Counted from the stretch's first letter, positions 35,121 through 43,856 are shown. The stretch is DNA of 64,000 nucleotides from Kribbella kalugense (GCF_004365875.1 NZ_SODF01000002.1:248001-312000), one strand, 5' to 3'. Numbers and translations are program-made. The notes: a model not told the origin generated them from the letters alone.

Positions 35121-36119
35121 ATGACGAACACGACTGTGGTGACCGCGCCTCGACACAGCGGCCTGAAGCGGAGCCTGCCGGCCCTCGGGCTGTTCTTCCT
35201 GTCTCCGCTGGTGGCGGAGTTCCTGCTCGGAAACATCCCGATCAGCGCGCTGTTCGCCCTGCTCGGCCTGGCCCCGCTGTACGGCGGTGGCGCCGTACTG
35301 ATCCGGGAGGTCGTCCGGCGACGCGGCTGGGGCTACCCGAGCGTGGTGATCCTCGCGCTCGCGTACGGCGTACTCGAGGAGGGCATCACCACTCAGTCGC
35401 TGTTCAACCCGAACTACGCCGACCAGCGGCTCCTGGACCCCGGGCACATCGGCTTCCTGGGGATGGGCGCGCCGTGGACGGTGTTCGTGCTCGGACTGCA
35501 CACGATCTGGAGCATCACGGTGCCGATCGTGCTGGTCGAATCGATGTCCCGACGGCCACGCGAGCCCTGGCTCGGCAAGATCGGCCTGAGTGTGTACGTC
35601 GCCCTGTTCGTAGTCGGCATCGTCGCCACTACCGCCATCCAGCTCGGGATGGACTCGTTCGTCGCGTCCCCGGCCCAGTTCGCCGGCGTCGCGATCGCGA
35701 TCGTCGTCCTGATCGTCATCGCTGCCCGGGTCGGCCGGCGGACGCCGCGTCGTACGACCGGCACGGTGCCGTCGGCCTGGGTGTTCGCCGTGGCGGGCCT
35801 GGTGGTGAGCTCGGGATGGATGCTGACCAGCGACCTGGTGAAGAACGGCTGGCTGGGCGCGGCCGTGATGCTCGCGATCGACGTCGTGGCGGCGGTCCTC
35901 CTCGTGCGCTACTCGCGGCGTACCGGCTGGACGCAGAAGCACGCGATGGCGGTGGCGGGCGGCACCTTGCTGACCTACGCGTGGCACGCGTTCCCCGAGG
36001 AGCCGGTCTTCCCGGCCTCGCACACGGTCGACCTGGTCGGGAACGCGGTCTTCGCCCTGCTCGCGGTGGCCCTGCTGATCTCTGCGACAATCAGGCGTGA
36101 CAAGTTCGGTGACTCCTGA
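35121..36119 (+). CDS. Multi-pass membrane protein of unknown function
   Basis: A 332-residue integral membrane protein with about nine or ten hydrophobic segments. Segments such as APLYGGGAVLIREVVRRRGWG and ALAYGVLEEGITTQSLFNP contain charged residues next to helices and a double glutamate, which recalls CAAX-protease/bacteriocin-processing membrane proteins, but the full motif set is not clear. ATG at 35121 is preferred; GTG at 35115 is close by. It is the first gene after the TetR operator and overlaps the MFS gene by 23 bases, so it is likely TetR-controlled and may assist export. No function is asserted. Confidence 0.7.
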   Translation: MTNTTVVTAPRHSGLKRSLPALGLFFLSPLVAEFLLGNIPISALFALLGLAPLYGGGAVLIREVVRRRGWGYPSVVILALAYGVLEEGITTQSLFNPNYADQRLLDPGHIGFLGMGAPWTVFVLGLHTIWSITVPIVLVESMSRRPREPWLGKIGLSVYVALFVVGIVATTAIQLGMDSFVASPAQFAGVAIAIVVLIVIAARVGRRTPRRTTGTVPSAWVFAVAGLVVSSGWMLTSDLVKNGWLGAAVMLAIDVVAAVLLVRYSRRTGWTQKHAMAVAGGTLLTYAWHAFPEEPVFPASHTVDLVGNAVFALLAVALLISATIRRDKFGDS

Positions 36120-37305
36120 CACCCGCGGTACTGCGCGGCACGTGAACCTGGCGTTGTTCGCGCTGGCGACCGGTGGTTTCGCGATCGGGACCACCGAGTT
36201 CGTCACGATGGGGCTGCTGCCACAGATCGCGGACGGCGTGCACATCTCGATCCCGACGGCCGGCCATGTCATCTCGGCGTACGCGCTCGGTGTCGTGGTC
36301 GGCGCTCCGGTGATCGCGGCGCTGGGTGCGCGGACCGGGCGGAAACGCCTGCTGCTCGGGCTGATGGCGGTATTTGTCGTCGGCAACGTCCTGTCATCAG
36401 TTGCCTCGAGCTACCAATTCCTGCTGGCCGCACGGTTCCTGTCCGGGCTGCCGCACGGAGCGTTCTTCGGGATCGGCGCGGTGGTCGGAGCCTCGATGGT
36501 GCCGCCCGAGCGACGGGCCCGGGCGGTGTCGATGACGATGCTCGGCCTCCCGGTCGCGAACATCATCGGCGTACCGCTGACGACTCTGCTCGGACAGCGG
36601 CTCGGGTGGCAGGTGCCGTTCCTCGCGGTCGGAGTGCTGGGTTTGCTGACGCTGGTCGCGGTGTGGTTCTGGGTGCCGCCGCAGCCGGTCGGCAGTGATG
36701 TGAACGTCCGGAGCGAGCTGAGCGCGCTGGCCCGACCGCAGGTGTGGATGGCCCTGCTGGTCGGGATGGTGGGCTTCGGCGGGATGTTCGCGACGTACTC
36801 CTACATCGCGCCGACGATGACGGACCTCGCCGGTTTCTCCGAGTCCGCGGTGACGATCGTGCTCGCGGTGTACGGCGTGGGCATGACGGTCGGGACCGTG
36901 CTCGGCGGAAGACTCGCCGACCGGTCACTGATGGGCAGTGTGTACGGCGGACTGGTCGCGGTGGCCGTCGTACTCGGGACGTTCGGCTGGCTGGCGCAGA
37001 CGCGACCGGGAGCGCTGATCGCGGTCTTTGCGATGGGGTGCTCGGCGAGCATCCTCGTGCCGGCGCTGCAGACCCGCTTGATGGACGTCGCGCACGAGGG
37101 CCAGTCGTTGGCCGCGTCGCTGAACCACTCCACGTTGAACATCGCCAACGCACTCGGTGCCTGGCTCGGCGGCGTCGTACTGGCGGCCGGCTACGGCTAC
37201 GAATGGCCGAGCCGCCTCGGCGCCGGGCTCGCGATCGCCGGGCTGGTCCTGGCGCTGATTTCCGGTCTGATGGAACGTCGAGGGTCGACTCAGGTGCTTG
37301 CCTGA
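36097..37305 (+). CDS. MFS transporter (AraJ/chloramphenicol-efflux type)
   Basis: Major facilitator of 402 residues with 12 predicted helices. The first is GGFAIGTTEFVTMGLLPQIADG; the loop between helices 2 and 3 has GARTGRKRLLLG, the MFS signature, and FLSGLPHGAFFGIGAVVG marks the drug-efflux (DHA1) group. Export of small inhibitors or sugars by proton antiport is likely. The start is GTG at 36097, inside the end of the preceding membrane-protein gene. Together with the TetR operator this is a typical inducible efflux unit; the inducer is unknown. A weak hairpin (CTCAGG/CCTGAG) ends the gene near 37289-37306. Confidence 0.9.
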   Translation: MTSSVTPDTRGTARHVNLALFALATGGFAIGTTEFVTMGLLPQIADGVHISIPTAGHVISAYALGVVVGAPVIAALGARTGRKRLLLGLMAVFVVGNVLSSVASSYQFLLAARFLSGLPHGAFFGIGAVVGASMVPPERRARAVSMTMLGLPVANIIGVPLTTLLGQRLGWQVPFLAVGVLGLLTLVAVWFWVPPQPVGSDVNVRSELSALARPQVWMALLVGMVGFGGMFATYSYIAPTMTDLAGFSESAVTIVLAVYGVGMTVGTVLGGRLADRSLMGSVYGGLVAVAVVLGTFGWLAQTRPGALIAVFAMGCSASILVPALQTRLMDVAHEGQSLAASLNHSTLNIANALGAWLGGVVLAAGYGYEWPSRLGAGLAIAGLVLALISGLMERRGSTQVLA

Positions 37306-37352
37306 GAGGGCGTCTGAGGGTCTCTTCACCGGGGACTTGGTTAGATCGGGGT

Positions 37353-38600
37353 ATGGCGACCTTGACGTTGGGCGCCGCCGATCTGGTACGGCGGCGTGGA
37401 CTGCGGCGAATGCGGTCAGTGGCGTTGGCGCTGCTGGTGCTCGCCGCGGTGATCTACGTGGTGACGCTGCACCACGGCGGCGGGTGGGCGTACCTGAACG
37501 CGGCGGCCGAGGCGGCGATGGTGGGTGCGCTGGCGGACTGGTTCGCCGTGACCGCGCTGTTCCGGCGCCCGCTCGGGCTGCCGATCCCGCACACCGCGAT
37601 CGTGCCGACCCGGAAGGACAGCCTGGCCGAGAGCCTGGAGCAGTTCGTCACCGAGAACTTCCTGTCCGAGGAAGTCGTGGCGGAGAAGATGCGCACCGCC
37701 CAGGTGAGCCGTCGGGTCGGTGAGTGGCTTGCCGACGGCAACCACGCCGAGCGGATCGTGGCGGAAGGCGCCCGTACGATCGGGGCCGCGTTGCCGAAGC
37801 TCGGCGACGACGATGTGGCCGCGTTCGTGCGGGGGTCGCTGCTGCCGCGATTCGTGAAGGAGCCGTTGAGCCCGATCGCCGGGCATTTTGTCCAGTCGGT
37901 GGTGGAGGACGGGGCGCACCACGCGCTCTTCGACCTGCTGCTGGTCGAGGCATACGACTGGCTGGCGGACAACCGCGAACTGCTGGCCGACGTGGTCGGG
38001 CCGCGGGCGCCGCGATGGTCGCCGCAGTGGGTCGACCGGATGGTGATCGACCGGATCCACCGGGAGGCGCTGGCCTGGCTGGCCGACGTACGGGACAACC
38101 AGTCGCACCCCGCGCGCCGGGCGGTCGACCGGCTGCTCGCGCAACTCGCCGACGATCTGCAGCACGACCCGGAGACGATGGAACGCTTCGAGTCGTGGAA
38201 GGCGCGGATGCTGACCCATCCGGACATGGGTTCGAGCCTGACCGCGGTCTGGGACGCGATGCGAACGGCCCTGATCGGCGCCATCAACGACCCGGACAGC
38301 GCCCTGCGGATCCGCGCGATCAAGGCCCTGCAGGACCTGGGCCTGCGCTTCCAGGAGGACGAATCCCTCCGCGACCGCGTCGACACCCGCGCGTCAGAGG
38401 CCGTCGGCTACGTCGTCCGTACCTACGGCCGCGAGATCGTCTCGGTCATCTCCGACACCATCGAACGCTGGGACGGCCGCGAAGCCGCCGCCCGCATCGA
38501 ACTCCACGTAGGCCGAGACCTCCAATTCATCCGCATCAACGGCACCGTAGTAGGAGCCCTCGTAGGCCTCCTCATCCACACCCTCACCCAAGTCCTGTGA
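37353..38600 (+). CDS. DUF445 family membrane-anchored protein
   Basis: A 415-residue protein with the DUF445 pattern. An N-terminal helix (ALALLVLAAVIYVVTL) is followed by YLNAAAEAAMVGALADWFAVTALFRRPLGLPIPHTAIVP, then a long helical, charged middle, and a second hydrophobic helix at the extreme C-terminus (GTVVGALVGLLIHTL). The conserved ADWFAVTALFRRP motif is diagnostic. The biochemical role of the family is not established; a scaffold with both ends in the membrane is likely. It is a single gene, ending 40 bases before the toxin-antitoxin island. Confidence 0.9.
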   Translation: MATLTLGAADLVRRRGLRRMRSVALALLVLAAVIYVVTLHHGGGWAYLNAAAEAAMVGALADWFAVTALFRRPLGLPIPHTAIVPTRKDSLAESLEQFVTENFLSEEVVAEKMRTAQVSRRVGEWLADGNHAERIVAEGARTIGAALPKLGDDDVAAFVRGSLLPRFVKEPLSPIAGHFVQSVVEDGAHHALFDLLLVEAYDWLADNRELLADVVGPRAPRWSPQWVDRMVIDRIHREALAWLADVRDNQSHPARRAVDRLLAQLADDLQHDPETMERFESWKARMLTHPDMGSSLTAVWDAMRTALIGAINDPDSALRIRAIKALQDLGLRFQEDESLRDRVDTRASEAVGYVVRTYGREIVSVISDTIERWDGREAAARIELHVGRDLQFIRINGTVVGALVGLLIHTLTQVL

Positions 38601-38614
38601 ACAGATTCGTTCAT

Positions 38615-38630
38615 GTAGCACATGTGCTAC
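38615..38630. promoter_or_regulatory. Operator palindrome of the Phd/VapC-type module
   Basis: GTAGCACATGTGCTAC is a perfect 16-base palindrome ending ten bases before the antitoxin ATG. Antitoxins of the Phd type usually bind such a site and repress their own operon. Its position suggests that it covers the promoter -10 region or the transcription start. Confidence 0.85.
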
Positions 38631-38640
38631 CGTTGGGGGT

Positions 38641-38892
38641 ATGGACGCACTGGGACTGCGAGAACTGCGGCAGCACGCAAGTGATCTCGTCCGCCGCGCG
38701 GAAGCCGGCGAGCACCTGGTGATCACGGTCTCCGGCCGCCCTGCCGCCGTACTCGGGCCACCGGAGCGAGACCACTGGCGGCGGTACGACGAGATTGCCG
38801 ACGTACTGCGTCCGCGCACCGATGACGAGTGGGCGACCGATCGCGAGCTGCTCGATCAGAACCTCACCGATCCCTGGGAGCCGAGGGAATGA
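38641..38892 (+). CDS. Type II antitoxin, Phd/YefM-like
   Basis: An 83-residue antitoxin with the Phd/YefM N-terminal pattern: LGLRELRQHASDLVRRAEAGEHLVITVSGRPAAVLGP. This part dimerises and binds DNA. The acidic, Asp/Glu-rich C-terminal tail would wrap around and block the toxin. It overlaps the VapC-type toxin by four bases (ATGA), the standard coupled order antitoxin-toxin. A perfect palindrome ten bases upstream supports autoregulation. Confidence 0.93.
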   Translation: MDALGLRELRQHASDLVRRAEAGEHLVITVSGRPAAVLGPPERDHWRRYDEIADVLRPRTDDEWATDRELLDQNLTDPWEPRE

Positions 38893-39269
38893 GGGCGCTG
38901 CTCGACACCAGTGTCCTGATCGAAGGTTTGGGCGAACCGGTCGATGCGGAGTTCGCGATCAGCACCATCAGCCTCGCCGAGCTGCATTTCGGCGTACTCG
39001 TCGCGAAGTCCGCGGAGATCCGGGCCGGCCGCCTGCGCCGGCTGGCCGGGATCGAGCGTGCCTTCGACGCATTACCGGTGACCGATGCGGTCGCTCGGAT
39101 CTACGGCTCGTTCGCGGCGACGGTCGCGGCAGCGGGCGGGCAGCCACGAGCCCGCGCGTTCGACCTGGTCATCGCAGCCACGGCGGCGACCCACGAGGCC
39201 GCCCTCTACACCCGAAACCCGAAGGACTTCCGCGCCCTCCAAGACCTTGTCGAGATCATCGCAGTCTGA
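38889..39269 (+). CDS. vapC: VapC-type PIN-domain ribonuclease toxin
   Basis: PIN-domain toxin of 126 residues. The acidic active site is complete in pattern: Asp 6 (LLDTSVLIEG), Glu in ISLAELHFGVL, Asp in RARAFDLVIAATA and the final acidic/asparagine region YTRNPKDFRAL. VapC enzymes cleave tRNA or rRNA at specific sites and stop translation. ATG 38889 overlaps the antitoxin stop; the residue pattern MRALLDTSVLI supports this start. It is followed after 91 bases by a second toxin-antitoxin-like pair, so two modules lie in tandem. Confidence 0.94.
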   Translation: MRALLDTSVLIEGLGEPVDAEFAISTISLAELHFGVLVAKSAEIRAGRLRRLAGIERAFDALPVTDAVARIYGSFAATVAAAGGQPRARAFDLVIAATAATHEAALYTRNPKDFRALQDLVEIIAV

Positions 39270-39360
39270 ACCAGCCGGCCCGTCACCTGGTGTTCATCTG
39301 GGTGAACCGTGGGGCTTGGAGGATGGTTGGGGCGACGTCTATCGAGGCTGCGGGGTTGGT

Positions 39361-39999
39361 ATGAAGGGGTTTGCACGGTCGCGGATGTTGGATGGGTTCG
39401 CGCGGGTTTGTGCGCTGGCTGAGGGGCAGCACGGGCTGGCGGCGATCGCGCAGTTGCGCGGCGAGGTGACCGAGCAGGTGCTCGCGCAGTGGCAGGACGC
39501 CGAGATCGTCGAGCCTGTCATCGACGGTGTGATCCGGGTCCGGGCCGGGGCGAGTCACCCGCATCCGACGCTGTACGCGACCTGGCTGCTCGCCGACGCC
39601 ACCCCCGCGTGGGAACGGTCGCTGACCACGCTCGTCGTGTCGCACCAATCCGCGGCACTGCTGTACGGCGCTGGCACGGCCAACCCGACCGGGATCGAGT
39701 TCTCCGGCCGCGCCCGGCTCACACTCCCCGCCAAAGTCACCGTGTATCCACGCTCGGCGCGGGAAGACGAATGCGGCGTGGTCGAAGGCCTCCCGGTCAC
39801 CGGACCGGCCCGAACGCTGGCCGACCTCGCCGACGGCCAAGGGCTCGACCTCTCCGACCTCGGCCGGCTGGCCCGGTCCTTCATCAGCCAGGGCTGGACG
39901 ACGGCCGAGCAGCTCGGCGAAGAGCTGACCGAACAGTTCACTGACCAGGACGGGCCGGCCTGGCTCGAGTCCGCGCTCGACGCCGCCTCGAAGGGCTGA
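39361..39999 (+). CDS. AbiEi-like antitoxin (type IV toxin-antitoxin)
   Basis: A 212-residue protein with AbiEi-like organisation. The N-terminal part (to about 65) resembles a winged helix, followed by VIDGVIRVRAG. The body contains YATWLLADATPAWERSLTTLVVSHQSAALLYGAG and EGLPVTGPARTLADLADG, which match the AbiEi antitoxin/transcriptional-regulator family. AbiEi proteins repress the operon by binding DNA and counteract the AbiEii toxin without direct contact. It lies four bases before a nucleotidyltransferase-HAD fusion gene, the expected toxin position. No clear palindrome was found in the 91-base leader. Confidence 0.8.
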   Translation: MKGFARSRMLDGFARVCALAEGQHGLAAIAQLRGEVTEQVLAQWQDAEIVEPVIDGVIRVRAGASHPHPTLYATWLLADATPAWERSLTTLVVSHQSAALLYGAGTANPTGIEFSGRARLTLPAKVTVYPRSAREDECGVVEGLPVTGPARTLADLADGQGLDLSDLGRLARSFISQGWTTAEQLGEELTEQFTDQDGPAWLESALDAASKG

Positions 40000-40003
40000 T
40001 CGC

Positions 40004-41836
40004 GTGTACGACGGCCACCTCGACCTGAAGCAGTTCCGCGGCGCATTCCCCACCTGGGGCCGGCTCCTGGACCGTCTCGAGGAGGTCAGTACGCCGAGGT
40101 TCTCGGCCAACCGCGCGATGCGTCAGCTGGTCGTCGGCGACTTCCTCAGCCAGCTGAACCAGGGCGGCGACGACTGGGAGAACACCGGTTCCAACCCGCT
40201 CCCGGCGTACGCCGAAGCCTGGTCCGGCACCACGGACTCGGCGCACGAGATCGATCCCGTCTACGAGCTGGCGCGCACGGCCAACGACCTCGACATCTAC
40301 AACGGTGCGCTCGGCCATCTGCCGGACGACGAGTACGTGGCCAGAGTCCGCGCAGCCGTGCTCGCTGCCGCTCCGGCCAGGCGGAATGCACTCGACGGCG
40401 GCGTAGGCCTCGGTGGGCTGGTCCGCTACACGACCCGCGACATCAAGGTCGCGGGCAGCGGACATGCCGTCTTCACCATCGGCGTACAGCCGGTCGACGA
40501 CCGCCGGTCCCCGTTGGGCTTACGGCCCGACGGGGACGCCTTCACGATCGAGGTCGACGTGAAGATGCCGACCATGATCCAGCGGACGACCGAGTCGGAG
40601 CGGGCGCGGCGGTCGATCGTCGGCGTACAACTCGAAGGTCTGAAGCCGATCACGCCGCTGCTGCGGCCTGTGGTCGACCTAGCGGCCGACAAGATGGCGG
40701 CTCTCGCCTGCCAGCCCGGTGTCGGCGACGGCATCCTCGCGCCACGGTTCAAGGACATCGCGGACCTGTACTACATCGCGCGCACCTGCCCGATGGACGG
40801 CGACAAGCTCCGGAAGGCGCTCGCGGAGAACTGGCACTGGCGCGAGGCCGGCCGCAGCGGACCGCCGCAGCCGTACCGCTTCTACGGGCAGTCGCCGGCC
40901 CGCGACGACGAGACCGAAATTCTCTGGGACCAAGGATTCCGGCAGCTGCGGGGCCGCGTCGCCCAACTCCAGGACTACCCGGACTTCGAGTCCATGACCA
41001 CCACCATCGGCACCTTCCTGGACGGCGCCGCCGACCCTTCCAACGGCGTGTGGGACCCGACCCGCGGGCAGTGGGGGCCGTCGGTCCGCAGCGAGGTCGC
41101 GTCGACGATGAGTCTTGCCCTGACCGGTACGACGCCGAGCCAGCACGAGCCGATCGTTCCGATGCAGCGGCACCTGTTCGTCTTCGACGTCGACAAGACG
41201 CTGAGCAAGCACGACACCTTGGACACGTTGGCCGAGCTGGCGGGCAGGCTCCCCGAGGTCAACGCGGTGCACGCCGAGGACTACGAGACGTCGATCCGCG
41301 CCAAGATCGCCGTACTGCGTGGTGTCGACGCGTCTCTGGTCCGCCACGTCGCGGAGACCCTCGAGCTGAGCGAAGGTGCCGAGCAACTGATCCGCGATCT
41401 GAAGGCGGCGGGGCACGAGGTGGCGATTGCGAGCGGCGGGTTCGACGCCATCGTCGGGCCGCTGGCGGAGCGTCTCGGGGTCAAACGGTTCGCGGCGGGC
41501 AAGCTCGGGATCGAGGACGGAAAGCTGACGGGCGAGGTCAGCGGTCTGATCGACGGGCCTGGGAAGGCTACGGCGATCCGAGGGTGGAATGAGGAGCTCG
41601 GGATCCCGCGCGAGCGGACCGTCGCGATCGGGGACGGCAGCAACGATGTCGACATGTTCGAGGCGGTCGGCTTCGCGGCCGGTTACCAGCCCGGAGCGGC
41701 GGCCGCGGCGGCATCCCACACGATCCTGAGCGATATGGGCTACCTGAACCGGGCCGCCCATCTGCCCCTACCCGAGCGCCTCAACGCCGCCACCCCGACC
41801 AGCTCCCGGCGCAACGGCTCCGAACGCGCCAGCTGA
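40004..41836 (+). CDS. AbiEii-like nucleotidyltransferase fused to a HAD (SerB-like) phosphatase
   Basis: A 610-residue protein with two enzyme domains in one frame. Residues about 25-275 resemble the AbiEii/AbiGii toxin nucleotidyltransferase: TANDLDIYN with the metal-binding pair Asp 95 and Asp 97, a third acidic strand IEVDVK (183-187), and the AbiEii-type DLAADKMAALA (225-235) with RFKDIADLYYIAR (248-260). After a linker, residues 388-575 form a complete HAD phosphatase of the SerB type: DVDKT (395-399), SGGF (477-480), Lys 521 and DGSND (544-548). AbiEii toxins are usually about 300 residues with no phosphatase. The start is GTG at 40004. The natural reaction of the fused protein is unknown. 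Confidence 0.82.
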   Translation: MYDGHLDLKQFRGAFPTWGRLLDRLEEVSTPRFSANRAMRQLVVGDFLSQLNQGGDDWENTGSNPLPAYAEAWSGTTDSAHEIDPVYELARTANDLDIYNGALGHLPDDEYVARVRAAVLAAAPARRNALDGGVGLGGLVRYTTRDIKVAGSGHAVFTIGVQPVDDRRSPLGLRPDGDAFTIEVDVKMPTMIQRTTESERARRSIVGVQLEGLKPITPLLRPVVDLAADKMAALACQPGVGDGILAPRFKDIADLYYIARTCPMDGDKLRKALAENWHWREAGRSGPPQPYRFYGQSPARDDETEILWDQGFRQLRGRVAQLQDYPDFESMTTTIGTFLDGAADPSNGVWDPTRGQWGPSVRSEVASTMSLALTGTTPSQHEPIVPMQRHLFVFDVDKTLSKHDTLDTLAELAGRLPEVNAVHAEDYETSIRAKIAVLRGVDASLVRHVAETLELSEGAEQLIRDLKAAGHEVAIASGGFDAIVGPLAERLGVKRFAAGKLGIEDGKLTGEVSGLIDGPGKATAIRGWNEELGIPRERTVAIGDGSNDVDMFEAVGFAAGYQPGAAAAAASHTILSDMGYLNRAAHLPLPERLNAATPTSSRRNGSERAS

Positions 41837-41934
41837 CCGCCGCGCGGTTGGATCACGGCGGCGAGGCAACCATCCGGCCACGCCGGGTGGTCCGTCAGGA
41901 TGTGAGCATCGATGACGGCGTGGTGACGACGGGG

Positions 41935-42444
41935 GTGACGAAAGTGCAGCCCAGCGAGAGCGTAGAGAGCTTCGACGCGTTCGTCGCCGCCCGCTCGCAG
42001 ACCCTGCTGCGGACCGCCTACCTGTTGACCCGCGACCACGCGCTGGCCGAGGACCTGGTCCAGACCGCGCTGGCGAAGGCCTGGTTCCACTGGGCCAGGA
42101 TCGACAACCCGGAGCCGTACGTACGCCGGATCATGGTGACGACGTACTCCTCCTGGTGGCGCCGCCGCTGGAACGGCGAGATCCCGACCGAGGAACTGCC
42201 CGAGTCGCCCGCCCCGGACGGCGAGGACCAGCTCGACCTCTGGGACGCGATCGGCCGCCTCCCCCGCCGTCAACGCACGGTCGTCGTACTGCGCTTCTAC
42301 GAGGACCTCAGCGAAGCCGAGACCGCCCGTCTGATGGGCAGCACGGTCGGCACCGTCAAGAGCCAGACCGCCAAGGCGCTCGCGAAGCTCCGCGTCGACC
42401 CAGCCCTTTCGAGTACTCCGGCAGACCTGGAGCCCCCGCGATGA
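41935..42444 (+). CDS. SigE-family ECF RNA polymerase sigma factor
   Basis: Extracytoplasmic-function sigma factor. Region 2 is visible as ESFDAFVAARSQTLLRTAYLLTRDHALAEDLVQTALAKAW, and region 4 as LPRRQRTVVVLRFYEDLSEAETARLMGSTVGTVKSQTAKALAKL. This short form (about 170 residues) belongs to the actinobacterial SigE-like group (ECF of the SCO type), not the long kind at 3184. Several GTG codons could start it; GTG 41935 keeps region 2 and removes an arginine-rich leader, but GTG 41923 is also possible. It overlaps the next gene by four bases, whose product is a likely membrane partner. Confidence 0.88.
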   Translation: MTKVQPSESVESFDAFVAARSQTLLRTAYLLTRDHALAEDLVQTALAKAWFHWARIDNPEPYVRRIMVTTYSSWWRRRWNGEIPTEELPESPAPDGEDQLDLWDAIGRLPRRQRTVVVLRFYEDLSEAETARLMGSTVGTVKSQTAKALAKLRVDPALSSTPADLEPPR

Positions 42445-43856
42445 ACCTCCAAGACCTGCGCGACGAACTCGCCACCCACGCCACCTCCGTCGATCAGCAC
42501 GCCAACGACCTGCTGCCGGGCGTCAAGGACAAGATCCGTGGCACCCGTCGCCGTCGTACCTTCACCGCCCTCGGCGTCGTTGCGGTGCTCGCCGCGATCG
42601 CGGCCGGCCTGGTCCCGACGCTGCGCTCGACACCGCCGCCGCCCGCCGACCCGCCGCAGGACTTCACCCGGGACGGGCTGACGGTGCCCGGCATGGTCGG
42701 CAGCGACAGGTTGCTCAAGGCATGGATCGGTGACCGCAACCAGCGCAACCTGTCCTTCTCCTGGACCCCCGCCACGGACTCGATCACCATCCACGCCAAC
42801 TGCAGCGGCGACGACGGGATCCTCGGCGTCCGCTTCAAGATCAACGGCTGGTACGTCGGGGATGCCGGTTGCGGCGCCGAACCGGAGGCCTGGTCGATGG
42901 ACTTCGGCGTCCTGCTCCGGCCGGACTCCCCGTTCTGGCTGTCGTCCCCGGTCGGCAAACCGGCCAAGGTCACGGCCGAACTGATCGACCTGCGGACCCG
43001 CCGCCCGGCCGGGACGAACGCCCGGATCTGGTTCGGCATCTACTCCACCAACGCGAACCCGACGGCCAACGGCGTACCGACCCGAATGGTCCCGGCGGAC
43101 GCGGACGCCTACACCAAGGACGGCGTGGTCTACCGGTCGAAGATCGGCGGCGACATCCTGGCCGGCGCGAAGGTCGCCGACCCGGGCCGGACCGAGGTGC
43201 GGTTCAGCTTCACCGCGACCGGCAACCGCCTGATCCTGCGCGACTTCTGTACGGCGAACTCCGGCTCGGACACCACCTTGCCGTACTCGGTGTCGATGCG
43301 AGTCGGCCCGGGAGAGCCGTTCCTCTCGACCTGCGGCGCCTACTCGACCGACGCCGGGACCGGCAGCAGCATCACCATCAAGTCACCGGTTCCGGCCGGG
43401 CAGCGCGTCGACGTGGTCGCGCAGATCGTCCCGTCGCAGAAGAACGGCCCGGCCGTGCCGCCGGATGCCCGGTTGGGTATGGGCATCTACTTCGAGGGCG
43501 ATCAGCAGATGGTCGACGGGGTCTCGCTCCCGGAGCAGACCGAGGTGTCCGGGTACGTCTACAAGCTGGCCGACCTGAAGACCGCGCCCGGCCCGGCCGG
43601 ACACGTCTCGATCGACACCCCGGCAGACAAGCCGTACGTGATCGCGTACGGCGGCTCGACGATCGGCACCGGCCACTTCGAGGCCGGTCTGTCGGTCGGG
43701 AAGAGCGAGACCGGCCGCAACGTGGCGTCGGCTGACGGCCTCGGCGTCGGCTGGGACCCGCACGGCGCCGGTCCGGCGGACCGGGCCACGATGACGATCT
43801 CCGGCGACAAGCCCACCAAGGGGACGCTGATTCTGGCGATCTACGTGCCGGTTTAG
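42441..43856 (+). CDS. Membrane protein coupled to SigE-like sigma (putative anti-sigma)
   Basis: A 471-residue protein with a short cytoplasmic N-terminus, a basic GTRRRRTF flank and one membrane helix at about residues 41-58 (ALGVVAVLAAIAAGLVPTL). The large outside part is beta-rich and appears to hold two to three similar units. These have corresponding segments (LLKAWIGDRNQRNLSFSWTP; ILAGAKVADPGRTEVRFSFT) and end in GIYS, GIYF and AIYVPV. Each unit carries one or two cysteines. The coupled start (ATGA) and topology fit a sensor that controls the sigma factor, but no classical zinc-type anti-sigma motif is seen. Confidence 0.75.
   Translation: MNLQDLRDELATHATSVDQHANDLLPGVKDKIRGTRRRRTFTALGVVAVLAAIAAGLVPTLRSTPPPPADPPQDFTRDGLTVPGMVGSDRLLKAWIGDRNQRNLSFSWTPATDSITIHANCSGDDGILGVRFKINGWYVGDAGCGAEPEAWSMDFGVLLRPDSPFWLSSPVGKPAKVTAELIDLRTRRPAGTNARIWFGIYSTNANPTANGVPTRMVPADADAYTKDGVVYRSKIGGDILAGAKVADPGRTEVRFSFTATGNRLILRDFCTANSGSDTTLPYSVSMRVGPGEPFLSTCGAYSTDAGTGSSITIKSPVPAGQRVDVVAQIVPSQKNGPAVPPDARLGMGIYFEGDQQMVDGVSLPEQTEVSGYVYKLADLKTAPGPAGHVSIDTPADKPYVIAYGGSTIGTGHFEAGLSVGKSETGRNVASADGLGVGWDPHGAGPADRATMTISGDKPTKGTLILAIYVPV

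Noticed and set aside
35058-36386. Open frame of 442 codons on the minus strand
   Set aside because: It is antisense to the membrane-protein gene and the start of the MFS gene and shows no domain pattern.
41162-41836. Separate serB gene starting inside the AbiEii-HAD frame
   Set aside because: The internal ATG before the HAD domain (about 41162) has no ribosome binding site and the upstream frame is continuous, so a fusion is the simpler reading.
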